Below are positions 7,541-13,260 of a stretch of 14,017 nt of DNA, one piece after another; positions within the stretch are counted from its first letter, which is position 1, and each line of letters begins with the position of its first letter. Source of the stretch: JAGOTP01 sp964443315 (lineage in GTDB: Bacteria; Patescibacteriota; Patescibacteriia; 2-12-FULL-60-25); NCBI GenBank assembly GCA_964443315.1, contig CAYUCP010000020.1:1-14017 (forward strand), written 5' to 3'. Both the position numbers and the translations under genes were made by a program. The notes beneath the pieces were generated by a model that did not search any database, was not told the DNA's origin, and worked only from the letters and a program-made list of their open reading frames with translations.

Positions 7541-7605
7541 TGTTTCTATTGGACAAAGTTTGTTCTTTGTAGTATGTTTATATTGGACAAAGTTTGTTCT
7601 TTGTA
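7541..7605 (-). repeat. Direct repeat with CCAAT upstream of the DHH gene
   Basis: Two 31-base copies, 7541-7571 and 7575-7605, differ at one base (period 34). Each holds ATTGG (7548 and 7582; CCAAT on the gene strand) followed by an inverted repeat ACAAAG-6 bases-CTTTGT. They lie 24 to 88 bases upstream of the DHH ATG and most likely form its promoter. Confidence 0.7.
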
Positions 7606-7624
7606 TTTGATAGTGGTTTGTGAA

Positions 7625-7637
7625 ACGATTGAATCGT
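7625..7637. repeat. Perfect 13-bp palindrome
   Basis: ACGATT-G-AATCGT, between the DHH promoter repeat and the 3' end of the next gene. It could be a protein-binding site; a chance occurrence is not excluded. Confidence 0.3.
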
Positions 7638-7651
7638 CAACATCCTGGACT

Positions 7652-7657
7652 TTTATT
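7652..7657 (-). terminator. Poly(A) signal for the repeat-protein gene at 7672
   Basis: AATAAA on the minus strand, 14 bases past the stop codon. Confidence 0.45.
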
Positions 7658-7671
7658 TATAAGATATAAAA

Positions 7672-8148
7672 TCATTGAGTATTCCAATTGTAGTCTAAAG
7701 CCCAACATCTATCGCAACAATCTGAGCCATCGGCATTAAACGAAATAACGAACCCAGTAGTCCAGTTCGTGACATACACCTTTACAATTTTTGTAAGGTC
7801 TGGATCATCTTCCGCTATTCTCTTTAAGTGTTCAATATTCTGTTCCCAACGGCTTTCGAGTTGTTGGATAGCATCTTTCAAGGAGATTCCCTTTGAATTC
7901 AAGTGATATTTATACTTTTTATAGTCACTACAATCGACCACATTGAGATGAGGAGAGACATTGGAAACAATTATCATTGAAATAGTTTTATCGCCATCCG
8001 TTTTTGCTTTTTCACTCAGTTCAAGCAAAGTGCATTTCCACTGATTTTCCAATTGTTGGATGCCTTCGGTTAGTGTCACCATTTGGGTCATTTGTGATTG
8101 GATGGAATGGTGAAGCATAACGTTTATTTTTCTTCGTCTTTTCTCCAT
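7672..8148 (-). CDS. Two-copy QQLE/W repeat protein, paralogue of the gene at 9353-10144
   Basis: A 158-residue protein with two copies of a repeat of about 47 residues: TLTEGIQQLENQWKCTLLEL (from 25) and SLKDAIQQLESRWEQNIEHL (from 89), each followed by an acidic/Ser stretch and a V.V.N/T beta-like end. The same repeats, also in two copies, and a shared C-terminus W.LDYN occur in the larger protein at 9353-10144, so the two genes are paralogues. No known family is recognised; the helix-turn-strand pattern suggests a small alpha/beta domain. The ATG at 8148 overlaps the upstream gene by 25 bases. A CCAATCACAA element directly before the in-frame ATG at 8091 makes that start (139 residues) equally plausible. 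A Cys cluster (CCDRC) sits near the end. Confidence 0.8.
   Translation of the reverse strand: MEKRRRKINVMLHHSIQSQMTQMVTLTEGIQQLENQWKCTLLELSEKAKTDGDKTISMIIVSNVSPHLNVVDCSDYKKYKYHLNSKGISLKDAIQQLESRWEQNIEHLKRIAEDDPDLTKIVKVYVTNWTTGFVISFNADGSDCCDRCWALDYNWNTQ
8097..8101 (-). promoter_or_regulatory. CCAATCACAA element before ATG 8091
   Basis: On the minus strand CCAATCACAAATG puts the element immediately before an in-frame Met of the repeat protein. The same CCAATCACAAA string occurs upstream of the genes at 8477, 10144 and 12722. It lies inside the coding frame if the 8148 start is used. Confidence 0.35.
8123..8128 (-). terminator. Poly(A) signal overlapping a stop codon
   Basis: AATAAA on the minus strand contains the TAA of the gene at 8124-8477, although the next frame on the strand has already begun. 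Confidence 0.3.
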
Positions 8149-8477
8149 TCGAACTCTGATCCAATTCGAGCATAATAAGCAGGCTTCTTGGATTTGAATA
8201 TAAAATCGAATGCATCCAACCTAGTTTTAAAGATGTTAAAATTCCCACTTGCATCACAGCAAATGTGTGACCCCTCATGTTCCTCAAGAACCTTTTCTCT
8301 CAACTTGGTCCAATAATGATCAAATGCTTTGCGTGCGTCATCGTTGAGTATAGTTGCACGCGCTTCTGTCCAACTTGGCTCAGGATTTGGTTTACTCACA
8401 TGTTTCACAGGCATGCATAGTTTCATTCTTTGTTTGTCTAGCGCCATTTCTTCAGCGCTTACCTTTACTCTTGACAT
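8124..8477 (-). CDS. Unknown 117-residue protein
   Basis: Begins at the ATG at 8477 (the frame extends to TTG at 8513, inside the promoter). It is basic and polar, with a probable helix around DDARKAFDHYWTKLREKVLEEHE and a C-terminal part with FIFKSKKPAYYARIG. No family is recognised. Its stop is overlapped by AATAAA (8123-8128) and by the start of the repeat-protein frame. Its promoter is nearly the same as that of the gene at 10144, which is a single protein carrying the repeats. This gene plus the one at 7672-8148 may therefore be a split counterpart of that protein, but I see no convincing N-terminal homology. Confidence 0.7.
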   Translation of the reverse strand: MSRVKVSAEEMALDKQRMKLCMPVKHVSKPNPEPSWTEARATILNDDARKAFDHYWTKLREKVLEEHEGSHICCDASGNFNIFKTRLDAFDFIFKSKKPAYYARIGSEFEWRKDEEK

Positions 8478-8550
8478 ACTACCACACTTTGATACTGCTT
8501 TGTGATTGGTCAATCACACTGTCCCGATCTTTATTGATTGGTTCAGAATG
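8478..8550 (-). promoter_or_regulatory. Duplicated CCAAT promoter module, copy 1
   Basis: Plus-strand blocks CTTTGATAC (8487-8495), TTTGTGATTGGT (8499-8510) and TTTATTGATTGGTT (8530-8543) match, in order and nearly in spacing, the region upstream of the gene at 10144. The two ATTGG cores are 32 bases apart. TGATTG-GT-CAATCA (8504-8517) forms an inverted repeat. In copy 2 the module also serves a divergent plus-strand gene; here no plus-strand gene follows. The second block also supplies an AATAAA on the minus strand (8530-8535) for the gene that ends at 8581. Confidence 0.6.
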
Positions 8551-8580
8551 GGTTGAGAGTAAAGTAAGTAAGTAATTTCC

Positions 8581-8874
8581 TCAAAGGAGGGTTTCTGAAA
8601 CTAAATTTGACATTTTCTTATTTTCTTCAACAAGAGAATATTGGACCGCCCTAATAAATTTGATATATGAGTCCTTATCCAAGGGGGGTTTTGTGTCAAA
8701 GTCACATATTTCATAATCACAATACTTTCTATAGTCTTGTAAGCTCCATCGAGCTAAAACATCGCGTACTTCAATAGAATCTTGCGGTTCTATCAATAGG
8801 GGAATCTCTCTCTTTTTGGATGCATATATTTCATGTTTAATTTCCTTACGTAGACATTCTGGGCATCGGCACAT
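8581..8874 (-). CDS. Cys-motif protein, possibly the C-terminal part of an interrupted gene
   Basis: From its first ATG this is a 97-residue protein beginning MCRCPEC, a CxCxxC cluster, followed by a basic helix, an acidic middle and a helical C-terminus (KFIRAVQYSLVEENKK). The frame stays open upstream to 8928 and adds ECILQHRWCTVYHDRYIF, including two more Cys, so a small zinc-binding fold of four or more Cys is plausible. It is in the same frame as the coiled-coil ORF 8929-9081, from which it is separated only by one TAA. No promoter element lies directly before 8874, which favours a single gene starting at 9081 and broken by, or reading through, that stop. No family is recognised. Confidence 0.55.
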   Translation of the reverse strand: MCRCPECLRKEIKHEIYASKKREIPLLIEPQDSIEVRDVLARWSLQDYRKYCDYEICDFDTKPPLDKDSYIKFIRAVQYSLVEENKKMSNLVSETLL

Positions 8875-8928
8875 AAAAATATATCGGTCGTGATACACTG
8901 TACACCACCTATGTTGAAGAATACATTC

Positions 8929-9081
8929 TTACAAGATACTATTTCTAAGGATTTGCTGAAGTAAGGATTTCTCAAGCTGAAGAAGGTCCTGTTCATATTG
9001 ACTGAAATATAATTTTTCGTTTTCGACTTTTGTCATTTGTAGCTTTTTTGCCATTTCCATTTCCTTAGAAGTTACTTGCAT
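8929..9081 (-). CDS. Short coiled-coil ORF, N-terminal part of an interrupted gene
   Basis: Fifty residues from an ATG that has a TGATTGG element 22 bases upstream. The protein is Lys/Glu/Gln-rich with leucine heptads (DLLQLEKSLLQQIL), a probable coiled coil. It stops at TAA 8929-8931 and the frame continues open for another 115 codons to 8583 as the Cys-motif ORF. Together they would make a 166-codon gene with one in-frame stop. A true nonsense mutation, readthrough or a sequence error are all possible. Confidence 0.5.
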   Translation of the reverse strand: MQVTSKEMEMAKKLQMTKVENEKLYFSQYEQDLLQLEKSLLQQILRNSIL

Positions 9082-9102
9082 TTTGGACGGCACTACTATT
9101 TG

Positions 9103-9107
9103 ATTGG
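9103..9107. promoter_or_regulatory. Single CCAAT element shared by divergent genes
   Basis: TGATTGG lies in the 60 bases between the ATGs at 9081 (-) and 9142 (+), 22 and 35 bases from them. It is the only CCAAT-type element there, so it may drive both directions. Confidence 0.45.
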
Positions 9108-9141
9108 CCGCCCAACCATTCTTTCATTGATTTGAGACAAA

Positions 9142-9330
9142 ATGATCCAGCACGAAAATATTGATCCCGAAATGCGGAAAATGATAGCAGAATTCCAAGA
9201 AAAGATTCAAGCATCCTCAAATCCCGAAGAAATTGAAGAATTACAACATTGCATCAGACTGATACAACTTGGACTGAAGTGTGAGTATATAACGGAAGAG
9301 GAGCTCAATGAACTTGACAATTATCTATAA
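9142..9330 (+). CDS. Small acidic helical protein
   Basis: A 62-residue protein from a true ATG. It is Glu-rich and almost entirely predicted helical (EMRKMIAEFQEKIQASS, then NPEEIEELQHCIRLIQLGL), ending YITEEELNELDNYL. It resembles the small helical protein-interaction modules common in viruses, but no family is recognised. It is divergent from the coiled-coil gene at 9081 and converges with the repeat-protein gene, with 22 bases between stops. Confidence 0.65.
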   Translation: MIQHENIDPEMRKMIAEFQEKIQASSNPEEIEELQHCIRLIQLGLKCEYITEEELNELDNYL

Positions 9331-9335
9331 AACCT

Positions 9336-9341
9336 TTTATT
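9336..9341 (-). terminator. Poly(A) signal for the gene at 9353
   Basis: AATAAA on the minus strand, 12 bases past the stop. Confidence 0.4.
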
Positions 9342-9352
9342 GTTTGCGTTAA

Positions 9353-10144
9353 TCATTCGATTTGCTCTTTTTTATTGTAGTCTAAATGCCATTCACGCGA
9401 GGAATTTCTTGGAAGATTAAATCCAACACTCGAACTTGTAACAAATACATTTGAAATTTCCGTCATGTCTTGTCGTTTAGACATCTTCTTTATATGAGCA
9501 ATGTTTTGGTTCCAGTTGCACACAAGCCGATCAACTGCTTCTGCCATTGTAACTGGAGTGTCGTCACCATCGCGAATAATTTCGTAGTGATCCAAATCAT
9601 TGAAAACCATTACATTTGTAACCATATCAGTGCCAGATGAGCTAGCGATCTCTTTTAAATGAGCCACGTTTTGCTTCCAATTGCGCTCCAATTGCTGAAT
9701 ACCATCGTTTAATGTCAACACGCGTTTTGGTTTCAACCGGACGGCAATGGTTGCATGTTGGGACAAAGACTGGTCTTTAAGCAACTTACGGCATGCCAGC
9801 ATTTCCGTCATTGCTTTGTACCATTTCTCGCTTAACTCATAGTAACCACAAGGAACATTCCATTCTGTTTTACATGTCGAATTCTCTTTCTCATCGCCAA
9901 TACAAAAATTTATATCTAAATCAACAAACAGCCAAACAAAATCCCTTGTGACATCTGAAGGTAGTATGAATACCTCTTCATATCTAGATGGAGCACGTCC
10001 ATCCCATGAAAATTGATAGTTTTCATCGGATCGATAAATGAGGGTTTCTGGGCGACCCTGCTTATCACGTACCTCAATTTGTACTAATTCGATACCCTCT
10101 TCGGTTCCTAGAACACAAATACGATCAGGATAAACTCGAGTCAT
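9353..10144 (-). CDS. Large QQLE/W repeat protein
   Basis: A 263-residue protein from a clear ATG. The N-terminal half (1-130) is mixed and unrecognised, with FVWLFVDLDINF and several Cys. The C-terminal half has two repeats: TLNDGIQQLERNWKQNVAHL (from 144) and TMAEAVDRLVCNWNQNIAHI (from 199), each continuing to a short V-rich strand. It ends EWHLDYN. These match both repeats and the C-terminus of the protein at 7672-8148. The invariant features are a hydrophobic-x-x-L, a Trp and an N/Q-N-hydrophobic-x-H-hydrophobic-K pattern. The promoter is also shared with the other locus, so the whole unit was probably duplicated. No function can be inferred. Confidence 0.85.
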   Translation of the reverse strand: MTRVYPDRICVLGTEEGIELVQIEVRDKQGRPETLIYRSDENYQFSWDGRAPSRYEEVFILPSDVTRDFVWLFVDLDINFCIGDEKENSTCKTEWNVPCGYYELSEKWYKAMTEMLACRKLLKDQSLSQHATIAVRLKPKRVLTLNDGIQQLERNWKQNVAHLKEIASSSGTDMVTNVMVFNDLDHYEIIRDGDDTPVTMAEAVDRLVCNWNQNIAHIKKMSKRQDMTEISNVFVTSSSVGFNLPRNSSREWHLDYNKKEQIE

Positions 10145-10220
10145 ACTACTCTTTGATACGAGTTTGTGATTGGTTGAGCGACTGGCCCACTGTTTATTGA
10201 TTGGTTTAAACGAGTCTGGG
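10145..10220. promoter_or_regulatory. Duplicated CCAAT promoter module, copy 2 (bidirectional)
   Basis: Contains CTTTGATAC (10151-10159), TTTGTGATTGGT (10163-10174) and TTTATTGATTGGTT (10193-10206), the same three blocks as at 8478-8550. The ATTGG cores start at 10169 and 10200, 31 bases apart. One lies 25 bases from the minus-strand ATG (10144), the other 21 bases from the plus-strand ATG (10221), so each may serve one gene. Confidence 0.6.
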
Positions 10221-10682
10221 ATGAAGTATGGACGTGTATTGGGGATTGGATTAACACTGAGTACATTGGGTTGGACGTTAACTAGAAAATATATCCCGGA
10301 AGAAAGCTATAGTTGTCAGGATGATGTTGAATTGACAGCTAAGCGCAAAGAATTATTGCTTGAACATTACACGCAATATGATGAGTGGAATATTATGAAT
10401 CTGCGTCGCCCTTATATCGGAAGATTGTTTCGTTTGAGAATGCTAAATTATCTATTGTTAGGCGATTGTGGAATTGTGATGAGATGGAACGATCGGGAGA
10501 GAAATTGCAATTGCATGGGGCTAGTGAGATGGGATGGAAAAGTTCTGTCAATGAAGGATTCATATAGATACGTAGACACAATTCTTTATGCCACGGTTAA
10601 AGATGGATATTTGGTAGGAATCGCGGAAAATTGTTACTTTTCAGACAAAAGTCCCTCATTACCATTTTATGCTTTAAAATAA
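10221..10682 (+). CDS. Signal-anchored small protein of unknown function
   Basis: A 153-residue protein. The ATG at 10221 is preferred; the frame opens at TTG 10170, but that would place coding across the promoter module. The N-terminus MKYGRVLGIGLTLSTLGWTL is a probable signal peptide or anchor, followed by a helical charged region (ELTAKRKELLLEHYTQYDEW) and a C-terminal beta-rich part (CNCMGLVRWDGKVLSM, then YVDTILYATVKDGYLVG). Cys residues (YSC, GDC, CNC, NCY) could form disulfides in a secreted domain. No family is recognised. Confidence 0.72.
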   Translation: MKYGRVLGIGLTLSTLGWTLTRKYIPEESYSCQDDVELTAKRKELLLEHYTQYDEWNIMNLRRPYIGRLFRLRMLNYLLLGDCGIVMRWNDRERNCNCMGLVRWDGKVLSMKDSYRYVDTILYATVKDGYLVGIAENCYFSDKSPSLPFYALK

Positions 10683-10693
10683 GTAAAGATGCT

Positions 10694-10789
10694 TTATTTT
10701 AAATGATTTCTTAGTCTCATTTTGCTCACCATAAAATTTGATTTACATTTTCGAACAAACCATCTTGTTGCACGGTTATACCTGATCAT
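10694..10789 (-). CDS. Possible 31-residue basic peptide
   Basis: Between the stops of two convergent genes, a minus-strand ATG opens a 31-codon frame rich in Arg/Lys (MIRYNRATRWFVRKCKSNF). Its TAA overlaps AATAAA (10693-10698). The same frame is open another 13 codons upstream without an ATG. No CCAAT element precedes it, so it may be a relic or chance. The rest of 10683-10863 shows nothing further. Confidence 0.22.
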   Translation of the reverse strand: MIRYNRATRWFVRKCKSNFMVSKMRLRNHLK

Positions 10790-10862
10790 TTGTCTTTTAC
10801 AAATACTCTTACATAAATCACTTTCCGATTAGTTAAATGAATCAGGATCCGAGATTGAAGTA

Positions 10863-10868
10863 TTTATT
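10863..10868 (-). terminator. Poly(A) signal at the end of the AT-hook gene
   Basis: AATAAA on the minus strand overlapping the TAA stop at 10864. Confidence 0.45.
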
Positions 10869-11753
10869 GATTCGGCATAAAAGGTTCGAATTTTCTTCTT
10901 TTATATGGCCAATCTTCTCGCTCTACATCCTCTACACCATTTTGAATACATATTCTACATGGACGACCGTCGTTATTTCTTTTACGTTTTTCACCACAAT
11001 ATGGACATCTCAAATAAGGTTGTTTAAATACAGGTGGAGGCACTGCAAACTTTGGAAGATCTGGTCCTCTATTCAACGCTAGTTTTAGGATCAATTCACG
11101 TTTCCTCATCGCCTTCACCTGTTTAGAACGTTTCCGCGATAACCGCCGGATTATTTTAACTTGTCGGGGATCTAAGGAGGCATAGTAATGCGGACGCTTT
11201 GGAACTGGGGTTGTTTGTACTACCGGGTTCGAGAGCGGCTTCACACCCCTTTCACGAAGATGCCATGTCGATAACATTCCCTCAAATCGTTTCAATGGTC
11301 TTTTGCGCCTTATAATTCGTTCGATACGAGGAGTTCCCTTTCTAGGTCTACCTCTGCCTCGTTTGACCGGTTCATTTGTTACATTCATTTCACTAGGCAA
11401 TCTAGATTGTTCATTCGTTGAGCCCTTGTCAATAAACATGTCAGGTTGATCGGTCAACATGTTTTCTTTTTCGGTAACCGTCTCATTNNNNNNNNNNNNN
11501 NNNNNNNNNNNNNNNNNNNNNNNNNNNNNNNNNNNNNNNNNNNNNNNNNNNNNNNNNNNNNNNNNNNNNNNNNNNNNNNNNNNNNNNATGATGATGAATT
11601 GATTGTTGTTTTTGATGAATTCGTTGTTGATGTATTTATAGGAGCATACTCGGTTAAATCGAGGTCAAATGTATTCTCTTCTATGATATGACGAATAGAA
11701 GTCAAATGTTCAATATGATGAGGAGGCGGAGGGTATCTTTTTTTGGGCAGCAT
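10864..11753 (-). CDS. AT-hook and zinc-ribbon DNA-binding protein, interrupted by gap 3
   Basis: I read this as one gene whose middle is missing. The N-terminal part (11753 to 11588) begins at an ATG just after a CCAATC element: MLPKKRYPPPPHHIEHL, turning into a Thr/Ser/Asn-rich tract where the N run starts. On the other side the frame is already open before the Met at 11460 (NETVTEKEN). It continues through an AT-hook core KRGRGRPRKGTPR, long Arg/Lys-rich stretches and a zinc-ribbon-like CPYC-x12-CRIC, ending in another basic cluster. AT-hooks bind the minor groove of A/T-rich DNA; the protein is probably nuclear, in transcription control or genome packaging. The parts are out of frame only if the gap is truly 100 bases, which a placeholder does not show. 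An alternative is two separate genes, the second starting at 11460 (198 residues). Confidence 0.7.
11488..11587. other. Assembly gap 3 (100 N)
   Basis: Exactly 100 N, bordered on the right by a repetitive GATGATGAATTGATTG-type sequence that codes for Ser/Asn/Thr on the minus strand. Low-complexity coding sequence is the likely cause of the break. Confidence 0.95.
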
Positions 11754-11766
11754 TTCGGCTGTTTTG

Positions 11767-11798
11767 ATTGGTACAACACACGTGGATGTATATCCAAT
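11767..11798. promoter_or_regulatory. Bidirectional CCAAT pair between the AT-hook and membrane-protein genes
   Basis: TGATTGG (ATTGG at 11767) faces the minus gene, and CCAATCA (CCAAT at 11794) precedes the plus gene. Read in each gene's direction, CCAATCAAA is followed within a few bases by CGAAATG, the start codon, in both cases. This agreement supports the ATGs at 11753 and 11807. Confidence 0.5.
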
Positions 11799-11806
11799 CA
11801 AACGAA

Positions 11807-12670
11807 ATGGAATCACATTCTTCTTCTCGACCAGCGGTGGTGTTGAAAGGACTTGTCCAGGAAAAGAAGAATTTTATACTTGCAACGCAAGAATTGTATC
11901 CGTTGAAATCCATTCAGGAGATAGGTACTCGTTATATCCGAGCCATTTCAGATATAACGTCTATAGATGACTCTGAAAAGGATAGAAGGAAAGAGATAGT
12001 ACATTGCCATCTTGCAGACGCGCTATATCCTATACAACAGAAAGAGGCCACGGAGGACATGGAAATTAAAGAACCCTCTAAATTGAAGGAAGTTTCCGAT
12101 CTTGTAAGTGAATGTCGAGTACCTGTGTTTGTCACTGGGTATATGCCAAGCTATAGAGAGGTGGTGATAGGTTGGTGTTTGGGAATGGAACTCTATATTC
12201 GTATCCTCACATATTTAATTAATCTATTTATTGCTGATAAAATGGCGGCGTATTATGCTATTTACTCTTTTAAAGTGTGTGTCACAAGTTTCTATCTTTG
12301 GAAACTGTTTAAGGTTGTAAGTGATCGCCAAGAGATCCATTTGCATTACTCACGTTACAGATTATGGTGGAGAACGTTCGATATATGGTATGGGAGAGTG
12401 TATTGGGGGTTGCGTTACATCCCTCTTAATCAAGACAACCCGAAATGGATAATAGATGGATTTCAGTTACCTCGAGTGTGTATTCTTATTACTAGGTCAC
12501 GTGGTAGCAGATTTAATTATCCGGTTGTTTGGGTTATGGCTCTGACAGTATTGGAGTATATTGAACTATCAGAATCAATACAATGGCTTATCCTACTCTT
12601 TAGCATGGGTGTGTGCTATTTCATTTCTACTATTTACCGTAACTCGACACTTGACACCAAACGTGAATAA
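11807..12670 (+). CDS. Multi-pass membrane protein, about 287 residues
   Basis: The ATG at 11807 is chosen by the promoter element; an in-frame ATG at 11786 and a TTG at 11768 also exist. Residues 1-115 are polar and charged, rich in Glu/Lys/Ser. Hydrophobic segments follow at about 119-142 (VVIGWCLGMELYIRILTYLI), 147-169, 238-254 and 257-277. The 170-235 loop is aromatic and Arg-rich (RYRLWWRTFDIWYGRVYWGL) and probably lies at a membrane face. This gives four spans and a soluble N-terminal domain. The stop overlaps AATAAA. No family is recognised. Confidence 0.78.
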   Translation: MESHSSSRPAVVLKGLVQEKKNFILATQELYPLKSIQEIGTRYIRAISDITSIDDSEKDRRKEIVHCHLADALYPIQQKEATEDMEIKEPSKLKEVSDLVSECRVPVFVTGYMPSYREVVIGWCLGMELYIRILTYLINLFIADKMAAYYAIYSFKVCVTSFYLWKLFKVVSDRQEIHLHYSRYRLWWRTFDIWYGRVYWGLRYIPLNQDNPKWIIDGFQLPRVCILITRSRGSRFNYPVVWVMALTVLEYIELSESIQWLILLFSMGVCYFISTIYRNSTLDTKRE

Positions 12671-12671
12671 A
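12666..12671 (+). terminator. Poly(A) signal overlapping a stop codon
   Basis: AATAAA contains the TAA of the membrane-protein gene ending at 12670. Confidence 0.45.
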
Positions 12672-12680
12672 TCCTTTCTT

Positions 12681-12685
12681 CCAAT
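12681..12685 (+). promoter_or_regulatory. CCAATCACAAA element before the broken paralogue
   Basis: CCAATCACAAA, the same extended string as upstream of 8477 and 10144, starts 41 bases before the ATG at 12722. Confidence 0.45.
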
Positions 12686-12721
12686 CACAAAAATGTCATA
12701 TATTATAACAGTATAACAACA

Positions 12722-13222
12722 ATGACATTAAATTCTTAGAGTTTCTCCGAGGACGTGTCCACAGAAGTGCAAAAGATTCCAAACACGACACTTTATAATT
12801 CACTTGAATATGTTGGGAAGTATTTCCCGAATCCGATTAATATATATTATGATCAGGAAGTGGAGGAGCCTTATACATTGGATATTAAAGATGTAGCAAA
12901 TGCTCTTTTTAATGATGAAACTCCATTACTTAAACATAAGGTGAATGTTATCATTGAGAAATACAGAAATTTTGTAATGATCAATGACACAATGTACCCA
13001 CCAGATTTACAAGATTTACTTGATATGTACAGAGAAATTACTCTTTCGCAAATTGAGGTTCATCACTGTAACCAAATGTTATATATAGCTTCTGCTCTAC
13101 AGGGAAAATTTGGTAGAATTTGCATAGCATTCGGCCAGTTGATTGCAGTTGGTATCCACGTATGTGTCCATAAACGAAGAGGACTGTTGACAATTATTAA
13201 TAATACATGCGAAAGTAAATAG
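12722..13222 (+). pseudogene. Paralogue of the downstream gene with an early in-frame stop
   Basis: Reading from the ATG at 12722 gives MTLNS, then TAG (12737-12739), then 160 open codons to TAG at 13220. The only non-ATG start after the stop is a GTG at 12755; the next in-frame ATG lies well inside the conserved region. The protein aligns with the downstream gene over about 75 residues: DVANALFN/DVASDLFN, L.KHK, YPPDLQDLLDMY/YPQDLQDIYDDY, EI.LS. It ends where the other continues into a Cys-rich part, so it is also shorter. The loss of both ends suggests a decaying duplicate, though readthrough or a base error at the TAG cannot be excluded. The function is unknown. Confidence 0.6.
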
Positions 13223-13243
13223 TCTGAGATTTTAATGCTTTAT

Positions 13244-13255
13244 CCAATCCGGATT
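13244..13255 (+). promoter_or_regulatory. CCAAT element with palindrome
   Basis: CCAAT at 13244 runs into the palindrome AATCCGGATT (13246-13255). It lies 17 bases before the ATG at 13261 and 44 before the next in-frame ATG at 13288. Confidence 0.4.
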
Positions 13256-13260
13256 AGACG

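Noticed and set aside
8558..8575. GTAA-type simple repeat as a telomere-like or origin element
   Set aside because: Only about three units; too short to mean anything.
8793..8996. Minus-strand ORF of 67 codons overlapping the Cys-motif ORF in another frame
   Set aside because: The competing frame carries the CxCxxC motif and joins the coiled-coil ORF; this one has no features.
10837..11082. Hydrophobic plus-strand ORF of 81 codons starting at ATG
   Set aside because: Antisense of the Arg/Lys-rich zinc-ribbon region; apparent hydrophobicity is the usual mirror of basic codons. No CCAAT element before it.
11454..11816. ORF reading straight through the N run of gap 3
   Set aside because: The gap length is a placeholder, so the frame across it is meaningless; it starts at GTG and ends in a frame different from the AT-hook protein.
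12755..13222. GTG start for the upstream paralogue
   Set aside because: Eukaryotic-type genes elsewhere here start at ATG after a CCAAT element; the ATG at 12722 fits that rule and only an in-frame TAG separates it.
8581..13222. Stop-codon reassignment (TAA/TAG read as Gln, as in ciliates)
   Set aside because: The long genes (polymerase, F-box, DHH, RING) have no internal stops and end cleanly at TAA or TAG, so a variant code would not affect only two genes.
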